Source: a bacterium (GTDB lineage Bacteria; Zhuqueibacterota; Zhuqueibacteria; Oleimicrobiales; Geothermoviventaceae). Taken from it: DNA of 64,000 bases. This document shows, piece by piece, positions 17,353 through 25,584 of the stretch. Location: contig JAPWUV010000006.1 of NCBI GenBank assembly GCA_028275345.1, positions 175,342 through 239,341 of the forward strand. The letters are read 5' to 3'. The notes below the pieces were generated by a model that searched no databases, was not told where the DNA came from, and worked only from the letters and a program-made list of their open reading frames with translations. Numbering within the stretch: the first letter of the stretch is position 1; each line of letters begins with the position of its first letter. The translations under genes were made by a program, and so were the position numbers.

Positions 17353-19740
17353 TCAGGATGGGTCTCTCGAATCCATGAGGTTCGATTTGGGACTGCGAGA
17401 GACCAGAAGGCGGAGAGCATTGAGCCCGACGATCAGCGTGGTACCCTCGTGGAGGATAATGGCGAGCGGGATGCCAGCCAATCCGGTAATTGCCAGCGGA
17501 ACCAGGATCGCGATCACGATCAAGGACAAGCCCAGATTCTGGAGAAGAATGCGGCGGCTGGCACGCCCCAGCGCGATCGCCGACGGAAGGTGGGTGAGCT
17601 CGTCCGACATGAGGGCGACATCCGCCGTGTCCAGAGCCATTTCCGAGCCCGATGCCCCCATGGCAATCCCGACCGTGGCCCGGGCCATCGCTGGGGCGTC
17701 GTTGACCCCATCGCCCACCATCGCGACGGTCCGGAACGCTCGAACCAGATCCTCGACAGCCTCAACCTTGCCTTCCGGGAGCAGCTCGGCCCGGACGTCA
17801 TCGATCCCAAGCTCCTGGGCTATGGCGTGCACCGTCGGGTACGCGTCTCCGGACACCACCGCCACGCGCTCGATCCCCAAGGCCCGCAGCTGCGCCAACA
17901 CCGACCGAGCCTCCGGCCTTGGGGAATCCCGAAATCCGATAAGGCCGACACAGTCTGTATCGACAGCCACCCAGGAGACAGTGATCCCGCGAGTCCTCAT
18001 CCCCTCTTCCATCCGGATGATCTCCGCTGGCAACGGACAGCCGAGCTCCTCCAGAAGCCTGCGGTTCCCCACGGCGATCCTCCGGCCGTCGACAGTCGCG
18101 ACGAGCCCCATGCCTGGCCTGGCTCGAACCTCCCTCGGGGGACCAGTCCGGATCCCCGAGCTCTGCGCCTTCCGCACGATGGCTTCGCTCAGCGGATGGG
18201 GAACCCCCATCGCCGCGGACGCTGCCACCTCGAGCACGCGCCCGGCAGCAATCCCCGGGGTCCCCACAACCTCCACGACCTCGGGTCTCCCGCGGGTCAG
18301 CGTTCCGGTCTTGTCGAAGGCAATCGCGCGAAGAACTCCGAGACTCTGCAAGATCGTCCCCCCCTTCACCAGGATCCCTTCCCGGGCTCCGCGAGCCAAG
18401 GCCGAAAGGGTAGTTGCTGGCGCGGCCACTACTAAGGCACAAGGCGAAAGAGCCACAAGCACGGCGATGCCCCGCAATGCCGCCGTCTTCCAGGGGAGCC
18501 AACCAAGCAGCGGAGGCAAAACCGCCACACAAAAGACCAGAGCGAGCGCGAGGGGCACGTAGACGCGTTGGAACCGTTCCAGGACGAGCTGCACCCTCGG
18601 TTTTCGGGACTCGGCCTGCTCAATCAGCCGCAGCATGCGGGACAGCGTCGTGTCGCCCGCAAGTCGATCCACCTCGATCTCCAAAGTCCCCGGACCGTTG
18701 AGGGAACCCTGAAGGACCGGGTCGCCCGCGCCTTTCGCCACGGGGACGCTCTCGCCAGTGATCGGACTTTGGTCCACTTCGGAGGCGCCGGATACGACTT
18801 TCCCATCCACGGGGATGCGTTCCCCGGGCCGCACGATCACCACGTCCCCGCGAAGCAGCTCTTCCACTGGTAACTCAAGAAACTCGCCATTCCGCCGGAC
18901 TCGAGCCCTTTCGGGCCTCAGTCGAGACAAAGTCTCGATCTCCCTGCGAGCTCGTACCAGCACGAACTTCTCTAAGCTGTGGCCCAGGCTGAACAACAAG
19001 AGAAGAAGGGCACCCTCGGGGTAGTGCCCCAGAACAGCAGCCCCAGCGGCAGCCGCCACCATGAGCAAGTCCACCTCCAGTCGGAGGTAGGCCAGGGCCA
19101 GCAATCCGTGTTTCGTCGCATCCCAGCCGCCAGCGAAGTAGGACACGAGGTACAGCCCGAGAGCCTCCCTCGGCAAGTGCAGAACCTCATCGAGGAGGAA
19201 AGCCAAGGCCAGGCTTGCACCCGAGACCATCGCGCGCGCCAGCTCGGCGTGTCTTCGAATCCACCCGCGAGGCTCCCTTCTCGGAAGCTCGACGGTGTAG
19301 CCCAACTGCCGCACCCGGCGAACGATCTCTTCCAAGCTGAGCAGGTGGGAGTCGTACTCCACGTACAATCGCTCTGCCGGATAGCTGACGCTCACGGTCA
19401 ATAGGCCCTCGACCCGTCGTAGAATATGCTCGATGCTCAGGGCGCAGTCGGCACAGTCCATGTCCGTGATGTGCAGACTTTCGTGCCGATAGCGGCTGGA
19501 GATGGCCGCTCCCTCCCGCTCGACGAGGCGACGCACCTCGGCCAGACTCAGCTCCCTGGGATCGTAGTGCAGGCAGAAATACCAATCCCCGTTGGCGCGC
19601 TTCACGTGCGCTTTGAGGATGCCCCGCTTGGCCTTTACCCTGTCGAGAAGTCGGTCCACGCACTGGTCTTTCTCGGAACCCACCTGAGGCAAGACCAGTG
19701 GCAGCTCGACCAGAACCGTTTCTCCCGTCGCTGGCGTCAC
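17353..19740 (-). CDS. P1B-type heavy-metal ATPase with SPC motif and N-terminal CxxC domain
   Basis: A 795-residue cation pump. Numbered from the GTG at 19740: a heavy-metal-associated domain with MDCADC (C96, C99), actuator motif ITGESVP, transmembrane metal motif SPC at 432-434, phosphorylated D476 in FDKTGTLTRG, GVPHPLSEA (the P1B His-Pro dipeptide) and GDGVNDAPAMA. The last membrane helix has HEGTT followed by NALR. SPC plus HEGxT are the marks of the P1B-4 subgroup (cobalt, iron(II) or zinc export), rather than the CPC of copper or cadmium pumps. P1B-4 members often lack an N-terminal metal domain, so its presence is unusual. Start: the frame is open to 19842, which would overlap the preceding gene by 74 bases; GTG at 19740 leaves a 28-base gap. 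Metal specificity is inferred. Confidence 0.9.
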   Translation of the reverse strand: MTPATGETVLVELPLVLPQVGSEKDQCVDRLLDRVKAKRGILKAHVKRANGDWYFCLHYDPRELSLAEVRRLVEREGAAISSRYRHESLHITDMDCADCALSIEHILRRVEGLLTVSVSYPAERLYVEYDSHLLSLEEIVRRVRQLGYTVELPRREPRGWIRRHAELARAMVSGASLALAFLLDEVLHLPREALGLYLVSYFAGGWDATKHGLLALAYLRLEVDLLMVAAAAGAAVLGHYPEGALLLLLFSLGHSLEKFVLVRARREIETLSRLRPERARVRRNGEFLELPVEELLRGDVVIVRPGERIPVDGKVVSGASEVDQSPITGESVPVAKGAGDPVLQGSLNGPGTLEIEVDRLAGDTTLSRMLRLIEQAESRKPRVQLVLERFQRVYVPLALALVFCVAVLPPLLGWLPWKTAALRGIAVLVALSPCALVVAAPATTLSALARGAREGILVKGGTILQSLGVLRAIAFDKTGTLTRGRPEVVEVVGTPGIAAGRVLEVAASAAMGVPHPLSEAIVRKAQSSGIRTGPPREVRARPGMGLVATVDGRRIAVGNRRLLEELGCPLPAEIIRMEEGMRTRGITVSWVAVDTDCVGLIGFRDSPRPEARSVLAQLRALGIERVAVVSGDAYPTVHAIAQELGIDDVRAELLPEGKVEAVEDLVRAFRTVAMVGDGVNDAPAMARATVGIAMGASGSEMALDTADVALMSDELTHLPSAIALGRASRRILLQNLGLSLIVIAILVPLAITGLAGIPLAIILHEGTTLIVGLNALRLLVSRSPKSNLMDSRDPS

Positions 19741-19768
19741 GGCCGTATTCCCGTTGATCAGGCTCCGT

Positions 19769-20587
19769 CTACTCTGCCCCGGAGGCCGGCCCCGCAGCTG
19801 CAAGCTGACTCTTTCGAAGCACCTCGCCCAGGCAACCTCCATAGAAGCGAGCGAGGTACTCCTCCGATTCCAGCAGGTGTTGATCCTGTACCCTCAACCC
19901 TCTTTCCAACATGAACTTCAGTTCGGCAAGATCACTCGACCACCGGAAGCCCGTCCAAAATTCCGTGCCGCTGAACTGCGTCTTGTAGAGGGCGTTACGG
20001 GAGTAGCAGGTGCCCAGGTAAAGGAAACGGTAACCCTCCCGCGCAAAGTGATCAACTGCCGTGGTCATCATGTACATTCCAAGATTCCGAGGGTAGTAAT
20101 TGAGATCGTAGAAAGCGTAGTAATAGTAGCCCATCTCCGGCGGTTCCAGATACAGAGTGACGATGCCCACCTCCTGCCCATTGCTGTCATCGCGGTAGAC
20201 GAGGAGGTGATTGACGATGGGCGATTGGAACAGGGAATCCAGACGTTCGTAGGTCATGATGTCCTTCCCCCATTTGATGTCCGCGTAGGTCTTGCAGAAT
20301 TCCCGCCAGTCCTCGTTGTAAGGGAACTCCTCGCGGGGTACCAGCCGGAAGGATATGCCCGCGCATTTCCGCAGAATGCGTCGATTTTCCGAGGACAATG
20401 CGAACTGCTCCAGGCGAACGCGAAGGTGTCGACACATGTAGAAGCGACTCAAGTCCCTGGCCCCGGGGAGGAATCCCCGAGCGAAGATCTGCGACGGCCT
20501 TTCCCCCTCATCCGGGATCGCCCAGATGGCGTAGGGGAAAATGTAATGGGAATAGTCTGGCGTGCATTCCGAGAATAGGATCTTCAT
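19769..20587 (-). CDS. Ate1/Bpt-like aminoacyl-tRNA-protein transferase homologue (GNAT fold)
   Basis: A 272-residue cytoplasmic protein. FYMCRHLRVRLEQFALSSEN followed by RRI resembles the conserved block of arginyl/leucyl-tRNA-protein transferases. The C-terminal half (YYYAFYDLNYYPRNLGMYM, then FLYLGTCYSRNALYKTQF and FWTGFRW) matches the GNAT-fold catalytic half of that family. Such enzymes attach an amino acid from tRNA to the N-terminus of target proteins (N-degron pathway). The N-terminal cysteine cluster of true Ate1/Bpt is not obvious, so substrate and reaction may differ. Start: ATG at 20587; a TTG at 20605 also lies in frame. It sits 63 bases after alanine racemase and 28 bases before the metal ATPase, probably in one transcript. 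Confidence 0.65.
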   Translation of the reverse strand: MKILFSECTPDYSHYIFPYAIWAIPDEGERPSQIFARGFLPGARDLSRFYMCRHLRVRLEQFALSSENRRILRKCAGISFRLVPREEFPYNEDWREFCKTYADIKWGKDIMTYERLDSLFQSPIVNHLLVYRDDSNGQEVGIVTLYLEPPEMGYYYYAFYDLNYYPRNLGMYMMTTAVDHFAREGYRFLYLGTCYSRNALYKTQFSGTEFWTGFRWSSDLAELKFMLERGLRVQDQHLLESEEYLARFYGGCLGEVLRKSQLAAAGPASGAE

Positions 20588-20650
20588 CGCAACCCCATCC
20601 GCCAATGTTCGCGCACGGGCTTCGGAGAGTTGCCGGTTCGGGCGGCCGTC

Positions 20651-21781
20651 TCAGGACGGCGCTTCCTCCTCGAAAAGATGGATGCGGGACAATCTCGGGC
20701 CCCATCCGGCCAGGATGTCGTAGGAAACTGTCCCTCTCCAGCTGGCGATGTCGTGAGCTGTGATCTCCTCCTGGCCGTCGCGGCCCAGCACCGTGACCAC
20801 GTCCCAACGGCTCACGCCCTCGATTTCCGTCACGTCGATCATCGTGGCATCCATGGCATTTCCGCCGACGATGGGGGCTTTCTTGCCGCGAACGAGCATG
20901 TAGCCCCGGTTCCGGACCCTCGGGAATCCATCGGCGTAGCCGATGGTCACGACTGCGATCCGTCTCGGGCTTTCGGCGACGTAATGCATCCCGTAGCCCA
21001 CCACGTCGCCGGGCTCAAGGTCCCGGAGGGCAGCAATCCTGGCTCGCACGCTCATGACCGGGCGGATCCCCTCAATGCGGCGGCAAACTTGCGAGGGGTA
21101 CACACCAAGGGGAAGAATACCCAGCCGGACCAGGTCGAAGTGAGCACGCGGGATATCCAGGAATCCGCCGCTATTGCACATGTGACGGTAGCGCACGCGG
21201 ATGCCATCCTCGCGCATTGCATTCAGCACGGACTCGAAGCGACCCAACTGTTCGTACGCGAAGCTCTTGTCCAGCTCATCGGACTGAGCGAAGTGGCTCA
21301 TGACGCCCTCGAACTCCACCTCCGGGGCCGAAGCCACGGCACGAATCACTTCCATGGCCCGCGTCCAACGGACTCCGTACCGGCTAAGCCCGGTGTCCAC
21401 CTCCACGTGCACGCAGGCCCGCTTTCCCACTCGCCGGACGGCCTGGCGTACGAGGGTGAGCATCTCGAGCTCGTTCACGAAGAAGCTGAGCCGCTGCTCC
21501 AGGCAGACTTCCACCTCCTCCGGGGAGCGTTCGCCGAAGATCAGGATGGGGGCGTTGATCCCCTGCTCTCGCAGTTCCAACGCCTCGCCCAGCGTCGCCA
21601 CCGCGAGGTAGCAGGCCCCCGCCCGGAGGGCCTCATTCGCCACCGCCGCCGCGCCGTGACCGTAGGCCTGGTCCTTCACCACCGAGAGCACGCCCACCCC
21701 TTCCGGCTTGTCGCGGAAGATGCGACGGAAGTTCTCCCGCAGGGCGCGGTGATCGATTTCGATCCAAGCGGAGCGAAACAA
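20651..21781 (-). CDS. alr: Alanine racemase
   Basis: A 376-residue PLP enzyme interconverting L- and D-alanine for peptidoglycan. AWIEIDHRALRENF is the classic N-terminus, and K36 in SVVKDQAYGHG is the PLP lysine (usually VVKADAYGHG). Also present are HVEVDTGLSRYG, SGGFLDIP, and GYGMHYVAE with the second catalytic Tyr; IGYADGFPR and VGGNAMDATMIDV follow. Start: TTG at 21781 has GGAGG six bases upstream and gives the expected N-terminus; the frame is open to 22030 but would overlap the PurD-like gene. It lies 46 bases after the PurD-like gene. Confidence 0.95.
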   Translation of the reverse strand: MFRSAWIEIDHRALRENFRRIFRDKPEGVGVLSVVKDQAYGHGAAAVANEALRAGACYLAVATLGEALELREQGINAPILIFGERSPEEVEVCLEQRLSFFVNELEMLTLVRQAVRRVGKRACVHVEVDTGLSRYGVRWTRAMEVIRAVASAPEVEFEGVMSHFAQSDELDKSFAYEQLGRFESVLNAMREDGIRVRYRHMCNSGGFLDIPRAHFDLVRLGILPLGVYPSQVCRRIEGIRPVMSVRARIAALRDLEPGDVVGYGMHYVAESPRRIAVVTIGYADGFPRVRNRGYMLVRGKKAPIVGGNAMDATMIDVTEIEGVSRWDVVTVLGRDGQEEITAHDIASWRGTVSYDILAGWGPRLSRIHLFEEEAPS

Positions 21782-21827
21782 ACGGCACCTCCTCGTTTGC
21801 GTCGGATCCCTAGCTAAGGCCTCTTGC

Positions 21828-23123
21828 TCATTCCGAACCGGGCGGCCAAAGGCTCTTTCCGATATCCGTACGGTAGTAGCTCGCCAGGCATCGAATCTTT
21901 CGGATGTTTTCGTAGGCGATCCGAATGGCTTCTTCCAGTGTGGGAGCCAGAGCCACGACATCGACGATCCGGTGCCCCGTAGCCACAAGCTGCCCCGTGG
22001 CATTGAGGCCCACCTCGTTCCACCACGCATCGCAGGTGAGCTCGCCTTCTACCCTCACGGGAAGGGAGGGTCCGACGATCCTGACGTACGGGTAGCCGTA
22101 GCCCGCCAGGGTCAGAGAGCAACCGAAGCGCCTATCCGGATGGAACTGCGGAGTCGGACGTCGGTCGTTCGCAACATCCCAAACCACCTCCAGCGGATTC
22201 TGGAGCATGCGGAGGATCATGGGACCGGAAGTCACTCCGAGGCGGATGTTGTACTCCAGCACGTGCCAGCGGCCATCCCTCAGGGCCGCGGTGACCTGCA
22301 CTGGTCCATGGTATCCCACCTGACGGAACCACGGCAGAAGCGGCCGGAGGAGGTGGCGAGCCAGGCCGTATTTGTCCTCGGGATCCTGCTCCACGATGCC
22401 GCCCAGTGGAGCTCCGGCTACGATCCCCATGTTGCCGTCAAAGGCTCTCTTGTATTCCTGATTGGTGACAAGGGAGAAAATCTCGCCTCCGCTCACGAAG
22501 GCGATGTGGCCGATCTCCCGCCGCCCCATGTACTCCTGCAGGAACACGCCCTCCGCGTAGTCAATCTTCTCCAACCACGCCCGCGTATCTTCCACCGTCT
22601 CGCAGACGATGGTATGGATTGGGCTCGTCGGCGAACAAAGCGGATTCTTGATGACGAAGGGCCTCGGGTTCGTCCTGAGGATCTCCTCCGCCTCGAGCCG
22701 ATTCCGGGCTACGTAGGCTTTCGGAAAAGGGATCCGAAACTGGCGGCACAGTCGCCTCGCATAATCCCTCTCCCTCTCCAGCTTCATCCCTTCCCCAGTG
22801 GGAGAAAGGATGGGCACGCCGCTCCCAACAAGTTCAACGGCCCACGGCTCCAACGCCCAATCGATGGACATTGGAATGACCAGATCGATCCGTTTTTCTT
22901 CGATCAGCCGGCAGGGGTTGGGATAGACTTCGCGCAAGTAAGTTGGCCCCTCCAAGGAAGGAGGATAGTGGGCATAATCGCGCGTCAGGTACGTGCACAC
23001 CTCGGCGCCATCTTCTTTCAAGATACGGAGGACCCCCTGCGTGAACGCTCCGACGCCCAACACCATCACGCGCAGACGGGCTTTGGACCGTTTCCCACTC
23101 CGTTCCCCTTCTTCGCTGGCCAT
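21828..23123 (-). CDS. PurD-like ATP-grasp ligase with altered active site
   Basis: A 431-residue protein with the layout and length of phosphoribosylamine-glycine ligase. The N-terminal Rossmann-like domain starts VMVLGVGAFTQG (PurD usually has GNGGREHA). The ATP-grasp core includes FVIKNPLCSPTSPIHTIV (residues 157-173), NQEYKRAFDGNMG, HVLEYNIRLGVTSGPMILRM, and a C-terminal module ending in YRTDIGKS. The glycine-rich GLAAGKGV loop of PurD is replaced, and the metal-binding NxRxGDPE becomes NIRLGVTS. True GAR synthetase activity is therefore doubtful; it may ligate another carboxylate and amine. Start: ATG at 23123 with GGAGG four to five bases upstream; the frame is open to 23294. It is the first gene of the cluster with alr, the Ate1-like gene and the metal ATPase. 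Confidence 0.7.
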   Translation of the reverse strand: MASEEGERSGKRSKARLRVMVLGVGAFTQGVLRILKEDGAEVCTYLTRDYAHYPPSLEGPTYLREVYPNPCRLIEEKRIDLVIPMSIDWALEPWAVELVGSGVPILSPTGEGMKLERERDYARRLCRQFRIPFPKAYVARNRLEAEEILRTNPRPFVIKNPLCSPTSPIHTIVCETVEDTRAWLEKIDYAEGVFLQEYMGRREIGHIAFVSGGEIFSLVTNQEYKRAFDGNMGIVAGAPLGGIVEQDPEDKYGLARHLLRPLLPWFRQVGYHGPVQVTAALRDGRWHVLEYNIRLGVTSGPMILRMLQNPLEVVWDVANDRRPTPQFHPDRRFGCSLTLAGYGYPYVRIVGPSLPVRVEGELTCDAWWNEVGLNATGQLVATGHRIVDVVALAPTLEEAIRIAYENIRKIRCLASYYRTDIGKSLWPPGSE

Positions 23124-23214
23124 GGCTCCTCCACCTTCTCCGACTCCGACCGGCGATCCAAGCGCCTCCAGCACGCAAGCCAACCACGCACACTGGCTCG
23201 TGCAATCGCCGGCA

Positions 23215-23243
23215 AAGATATCTGATTGGCCGGCAATTTCCAA
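23215..23243 (-). promoter_or_regulatory. Candidate promoter for the PurD-like/alr cluster
   Basis: On the minus strand, TTGGAA (plus 23238-23243) and TATCTT (plus 23215-23220) are 17 bases apart, about 90 bases upstream of the ATG at 23123. It is divergent from the promoter of the TPR gene, which accounts for the 300-base intergenic region. Confidence 0.45.
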
Positions 23244-23335
23244 CGCCAAAGGCGCCGGATTCGATGAGTCGTCCCCAGGCGGCGATGATTCCACCTGAGC
23301 AGGCGGGATACGTAATCCATTGATGGGAATTTCGC

Positions 23336-23364
23336 TTGCGCGGGTCAGCGCTTTGGCGTATATT
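23336..23364 (+). promoter_or_regulatory. Candidate promoter for the TPR lipoprotein gene
   Basis: TTGCGC (23336-23341) and TATATT (23359-23364) are spaced by 17 bases, about 60 bases before the ATG at 23424. The -10 element matches five of six consensus positions. Confidence 0.6.
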
Positions 23365-23423
23365 CCGCCGACCTGGATGAACCCGGGCAGTGAGAAACTT
23401 GAAAATCTTTAAGGAGACTCAAG

Positions 23424-24542
23424 ATGAAGCGCACACTGATGGCGGCAACCTTCGCCCTTGTTGCGGTCAGCTTGCTGGCCTTCGTCGGCTGCCAGACGAA
23501 GGAGGTGACCTCCGCGAAGGTGTATATCCAGCAAGACGACTGGGACAAGGCCATTGAGCAGCTGCAGGCGGCGGTGAAGCTTTATCCCAACGATCCGGAG
23601 GCCCATTACCTCCTCGGCGAAGGCTACGCAGTGAAGGGCGACTACGACGGGATGAATCGCGAGTTCCAAGCTTCCCTGGCCATCAGCCCCAAGTTTGAGC
23701 AGCAAATCCGGGCGAGCCGCGAGAAGTACTGGGTCCGGGCGTTCAACAGCGGCGTGAACAAGTTCAATGCCCACGCCTACGATGCTGCAGCGCAGGATTT
23801 CCTCACGGCGACGCAGATCGACCCCTCTCGTCCCGAAGCCTACGTCAACGGAGCAACTGCCTACGTCGTCCTTGACAGCTTGAACCGGGCCATTGAGGTG
23901 GCGGAGCGGGGGCTTCAGCGCTGCCCCAACGATCCCAAGCTCCTCAATCTCGCCGGCGACCTTTACCTCCGGGCGGAACGGTATGGGGACGCCATCACTA
24001 CGCTCGAAAAGGCGGTGGCTGCGGATCCGAACAATGCCAACGCCGTGGCCAACCTGGCCCGAGCCTACCACAGCGCCGGCAAGGGGGATCTGGCGTTGGA
24101 AACCTATCGGAAAGCCCTTGAGTCAGATCCGGAAAACACCGACTTGATCTTCAATATGGCCCTCCTTCACTTCAGCGCCAAACGGTATGACCAGGCAGCG
24201 GAATGCTTCGCGAAGGTCATCGAGAAGAACCCGGACGACTACGAGGCCAACTGGCGCCTGGCGGTCACCTACCTGGTCGTGGCCGATAGCCTCAACAAAC
24301 CCGTTGCCGAGCGGCTGATCAACGGAGAAGATGTGCCAGAGCAGGAGATCAAGAAGGTGCAAGAGGCGTACGGGAAGGCGATCCCGTACCTGGAGAAGTG
24401 CACCCAGCTGCGGCCTGACGACCCCGATCTCTGGCTCTACCTCGGCCAGGCATACGTCCGCTCCGGAAATCCCGCCAAGGGGGAAGAAGCCTTCAAGCGG
24501 GAGAAGGAACTTCGGGGAGAAGGGCAGAATCGGAACAAATAG
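23424..24542 (+). CDS. TPR-repeat lipoprotein
   Basis: A 372-residue protein with a lipoprotein signal peptide (hydrophobic residues 5-21, AFVGC with the lipid-modified Cys at 23) and about eight tetratricopeptide repeats. Clear repeats read DWDKAIEQLQAAVKLYPNDP, RYGDAITTLEKAVAADPNNA and RYDQAAECFAKVIEKNPDDY. It should be a membrane-anchored periplasmic scaffold for protein-protein contacts; no partner can be named. Start: ATG with AAGGAG seven bases upstream. It has its own promoter and an intrinsic terminator, so it is probably transcribed alone, just ahead of the envelope gene block. Confidence 0.88.
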   Translation: MKRTLMAATFALVAVSLLAFVGCQTKEVTSAKVYIQQDDWDKAIEQLQAAVKLYPNDPEAHYLLGEGYAVKGDYDGMNREFQASLAISPKFEQQIRASREKYWVRAFNSGVNKFNAHAYDAAAQDFLTATQIDPSRPEAYVNGATAYVVLDSLNRAIEVAERGLQRCPNDPKLLNLAGDLYLRAERYGDAITTLEKAVAADPNNANAVANLARAYHSAGKGDLALETYRKALESDPENTDLIFNMALLHFSAKRYDQAAECFAKVIEKNPDDYEANWRLAVTYLVVADSLNKPVAERLINGEDVPEQEIKKVQEAYGKAIPYLEKCTQLRPDDPDLWLYLGQAYVRSGNPAKGEEAFKREKELRGEGQNRNK

Positions 24543-24566
24543 CCCTCAACTCTGAGGCAAGAATGG

Positions 24567-24601
24567 AAGCCCCACCTGTGTCCGCGGGTTGGGGCTTTTT
24601 T
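24567..24601 (+). terminator. Intrinsic terminator after the TPR gene
   Basis: An 8-bp stem (24567-24574 with 24590-24597) with a 15-base loop leads into six T residues (24596-24601), 25 bases past the stop codon of the TPR gene. Confidence 0.75.
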
Positions 24602-24684
24602 GTCGGGGAAAACTTTCTTCCCTTCTCCGCGTTGGACAAGTAGCCGGACTGGGAGAGCGAACCAACCCACTGGATCAGAAGCCC

Positions 24685-25536
24685 ATGCCCCTGGAACCCT
24701 GGGAACAGGAAGTCATCGATCGCCTGAAGTCCCGCGGCAACCTACCTCGCCACGTAGCAGTGATCATGGATGGAAACGGCCGGTGGGCCCGACAGCGCGG
24801 GCTGGAGCGCATCCACGGCCATCAGGAGGGAATTAACTCCGTCCGCGCTGTGGTGGAGGCTTGCGGAGCCCTTGGGATCCAAGTGCTCACCCTCTACACC
24901 TTCTCCACGGAGAACTGGAAGCGCCCCCGGCGCGAGGTGATGGCCTTGATGCGCCTTCTCATCCAGACCGTCCAGAATGAGTTGGACGAATTGGACAGGA
25001 ACAACGTCCGCCTCCGGACCATCGGCCGACTCCAGGACCTGCCCCGATACGCCCAGCGCGCTGTACGGAAAGCGATTGAGCACCTACAGGACAACAACGG
25101 CCTCACCGTTGTCCTAGCCCTGAGCTACAGCGGTCGGGAAGAAATCGCGGAAGCCGCGCGCCGATTGGCCACCGATGTCCTTCGCGGCGGACTCAAACCC
25201 GACGAGATCACCCCCGAGATCTTCTCCAGGTACCTCCAGACGGAAGGGCTTCCGGATCCGGACCTTCTCATCCGGACCAGCGGCGAGATGCGCCTGAGCA
25301 ATTTTCTCCTTTGGCAACTTGCCTACACGGAGCTCTACATCACCGATGTCCTGTGGCCTGACTTCCGAAAGAAGGAATTCTACGCCGCCATCGAGGAGTA
25401 TCAGCGGCGAGAACGACGCTTCGGCATGGTCAGCGAACAGCTCCGGACCCGGAAGAAGGCCTCAGATTCCGAACTGGTGAGAAGCGACTATTGGGCCCCC
25501 GCCCACAACGATGGGAACCCGGCCAATCCCCGCTGA
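24685..25536 (+). CDS. uppS: Isoprenyl transferase (undecaprenyl diphosphate synthase)
   Basis: A 283-residue cis-prenyltransferase. It has HVAVIMDGNGRWARQRG (catalytic Asp and diphosphate-binding residues), LTLYTFSTENWKRP, ALSYSGREEI, and the C-terminal DLLIRTSGEMRLSNFLLWQ with substrate-binding residues. It condenses farnesyl diphosphate with isopentenyl diphosphates into the C55 lipid carrier for peptidoglycan and LPS. It is somewhat longer than E. coli UppS (253 residues) because of N- and C-terminal extensions. Start: ATG at 24685; the ribosome binding site is weak, and the open frame back to 24589 runs into the TPR terminator. cdsA, the usual next gene in such clusters, is absent; tamB follows after 48 bases. 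Confidence 0.93.
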   Translation: MPLEPWEQEVIDRLKSRGNLPRHVAVIMDGNGRWARQRGLERIHGHQEGINSVRAVVEACGALGIQVLTLYTFSTENWKRPRREVMALMRLLIQTVQNELDELDRNNVRLRTIGRLQDLPRYAQRAVRKAIEHLQDNNGLTVVLALSYSGREEIAEAARRLATDVLRGGLKPDEITPEIFSRYLQTEGLPDPDLLIRTSGEMRLSNFLLWQLAYTELYITDVLWPDFRKKEFYAAIEEYQRRERRFGMVSEQLRTRKKASDSELVRSDYWAPAHNDGNPANPR

Positions 25537-25584
25537 AGCTCCTTACGGCTGCAAGCGGGAAGCAAGAGAGCCCTTTGCCGGCAT

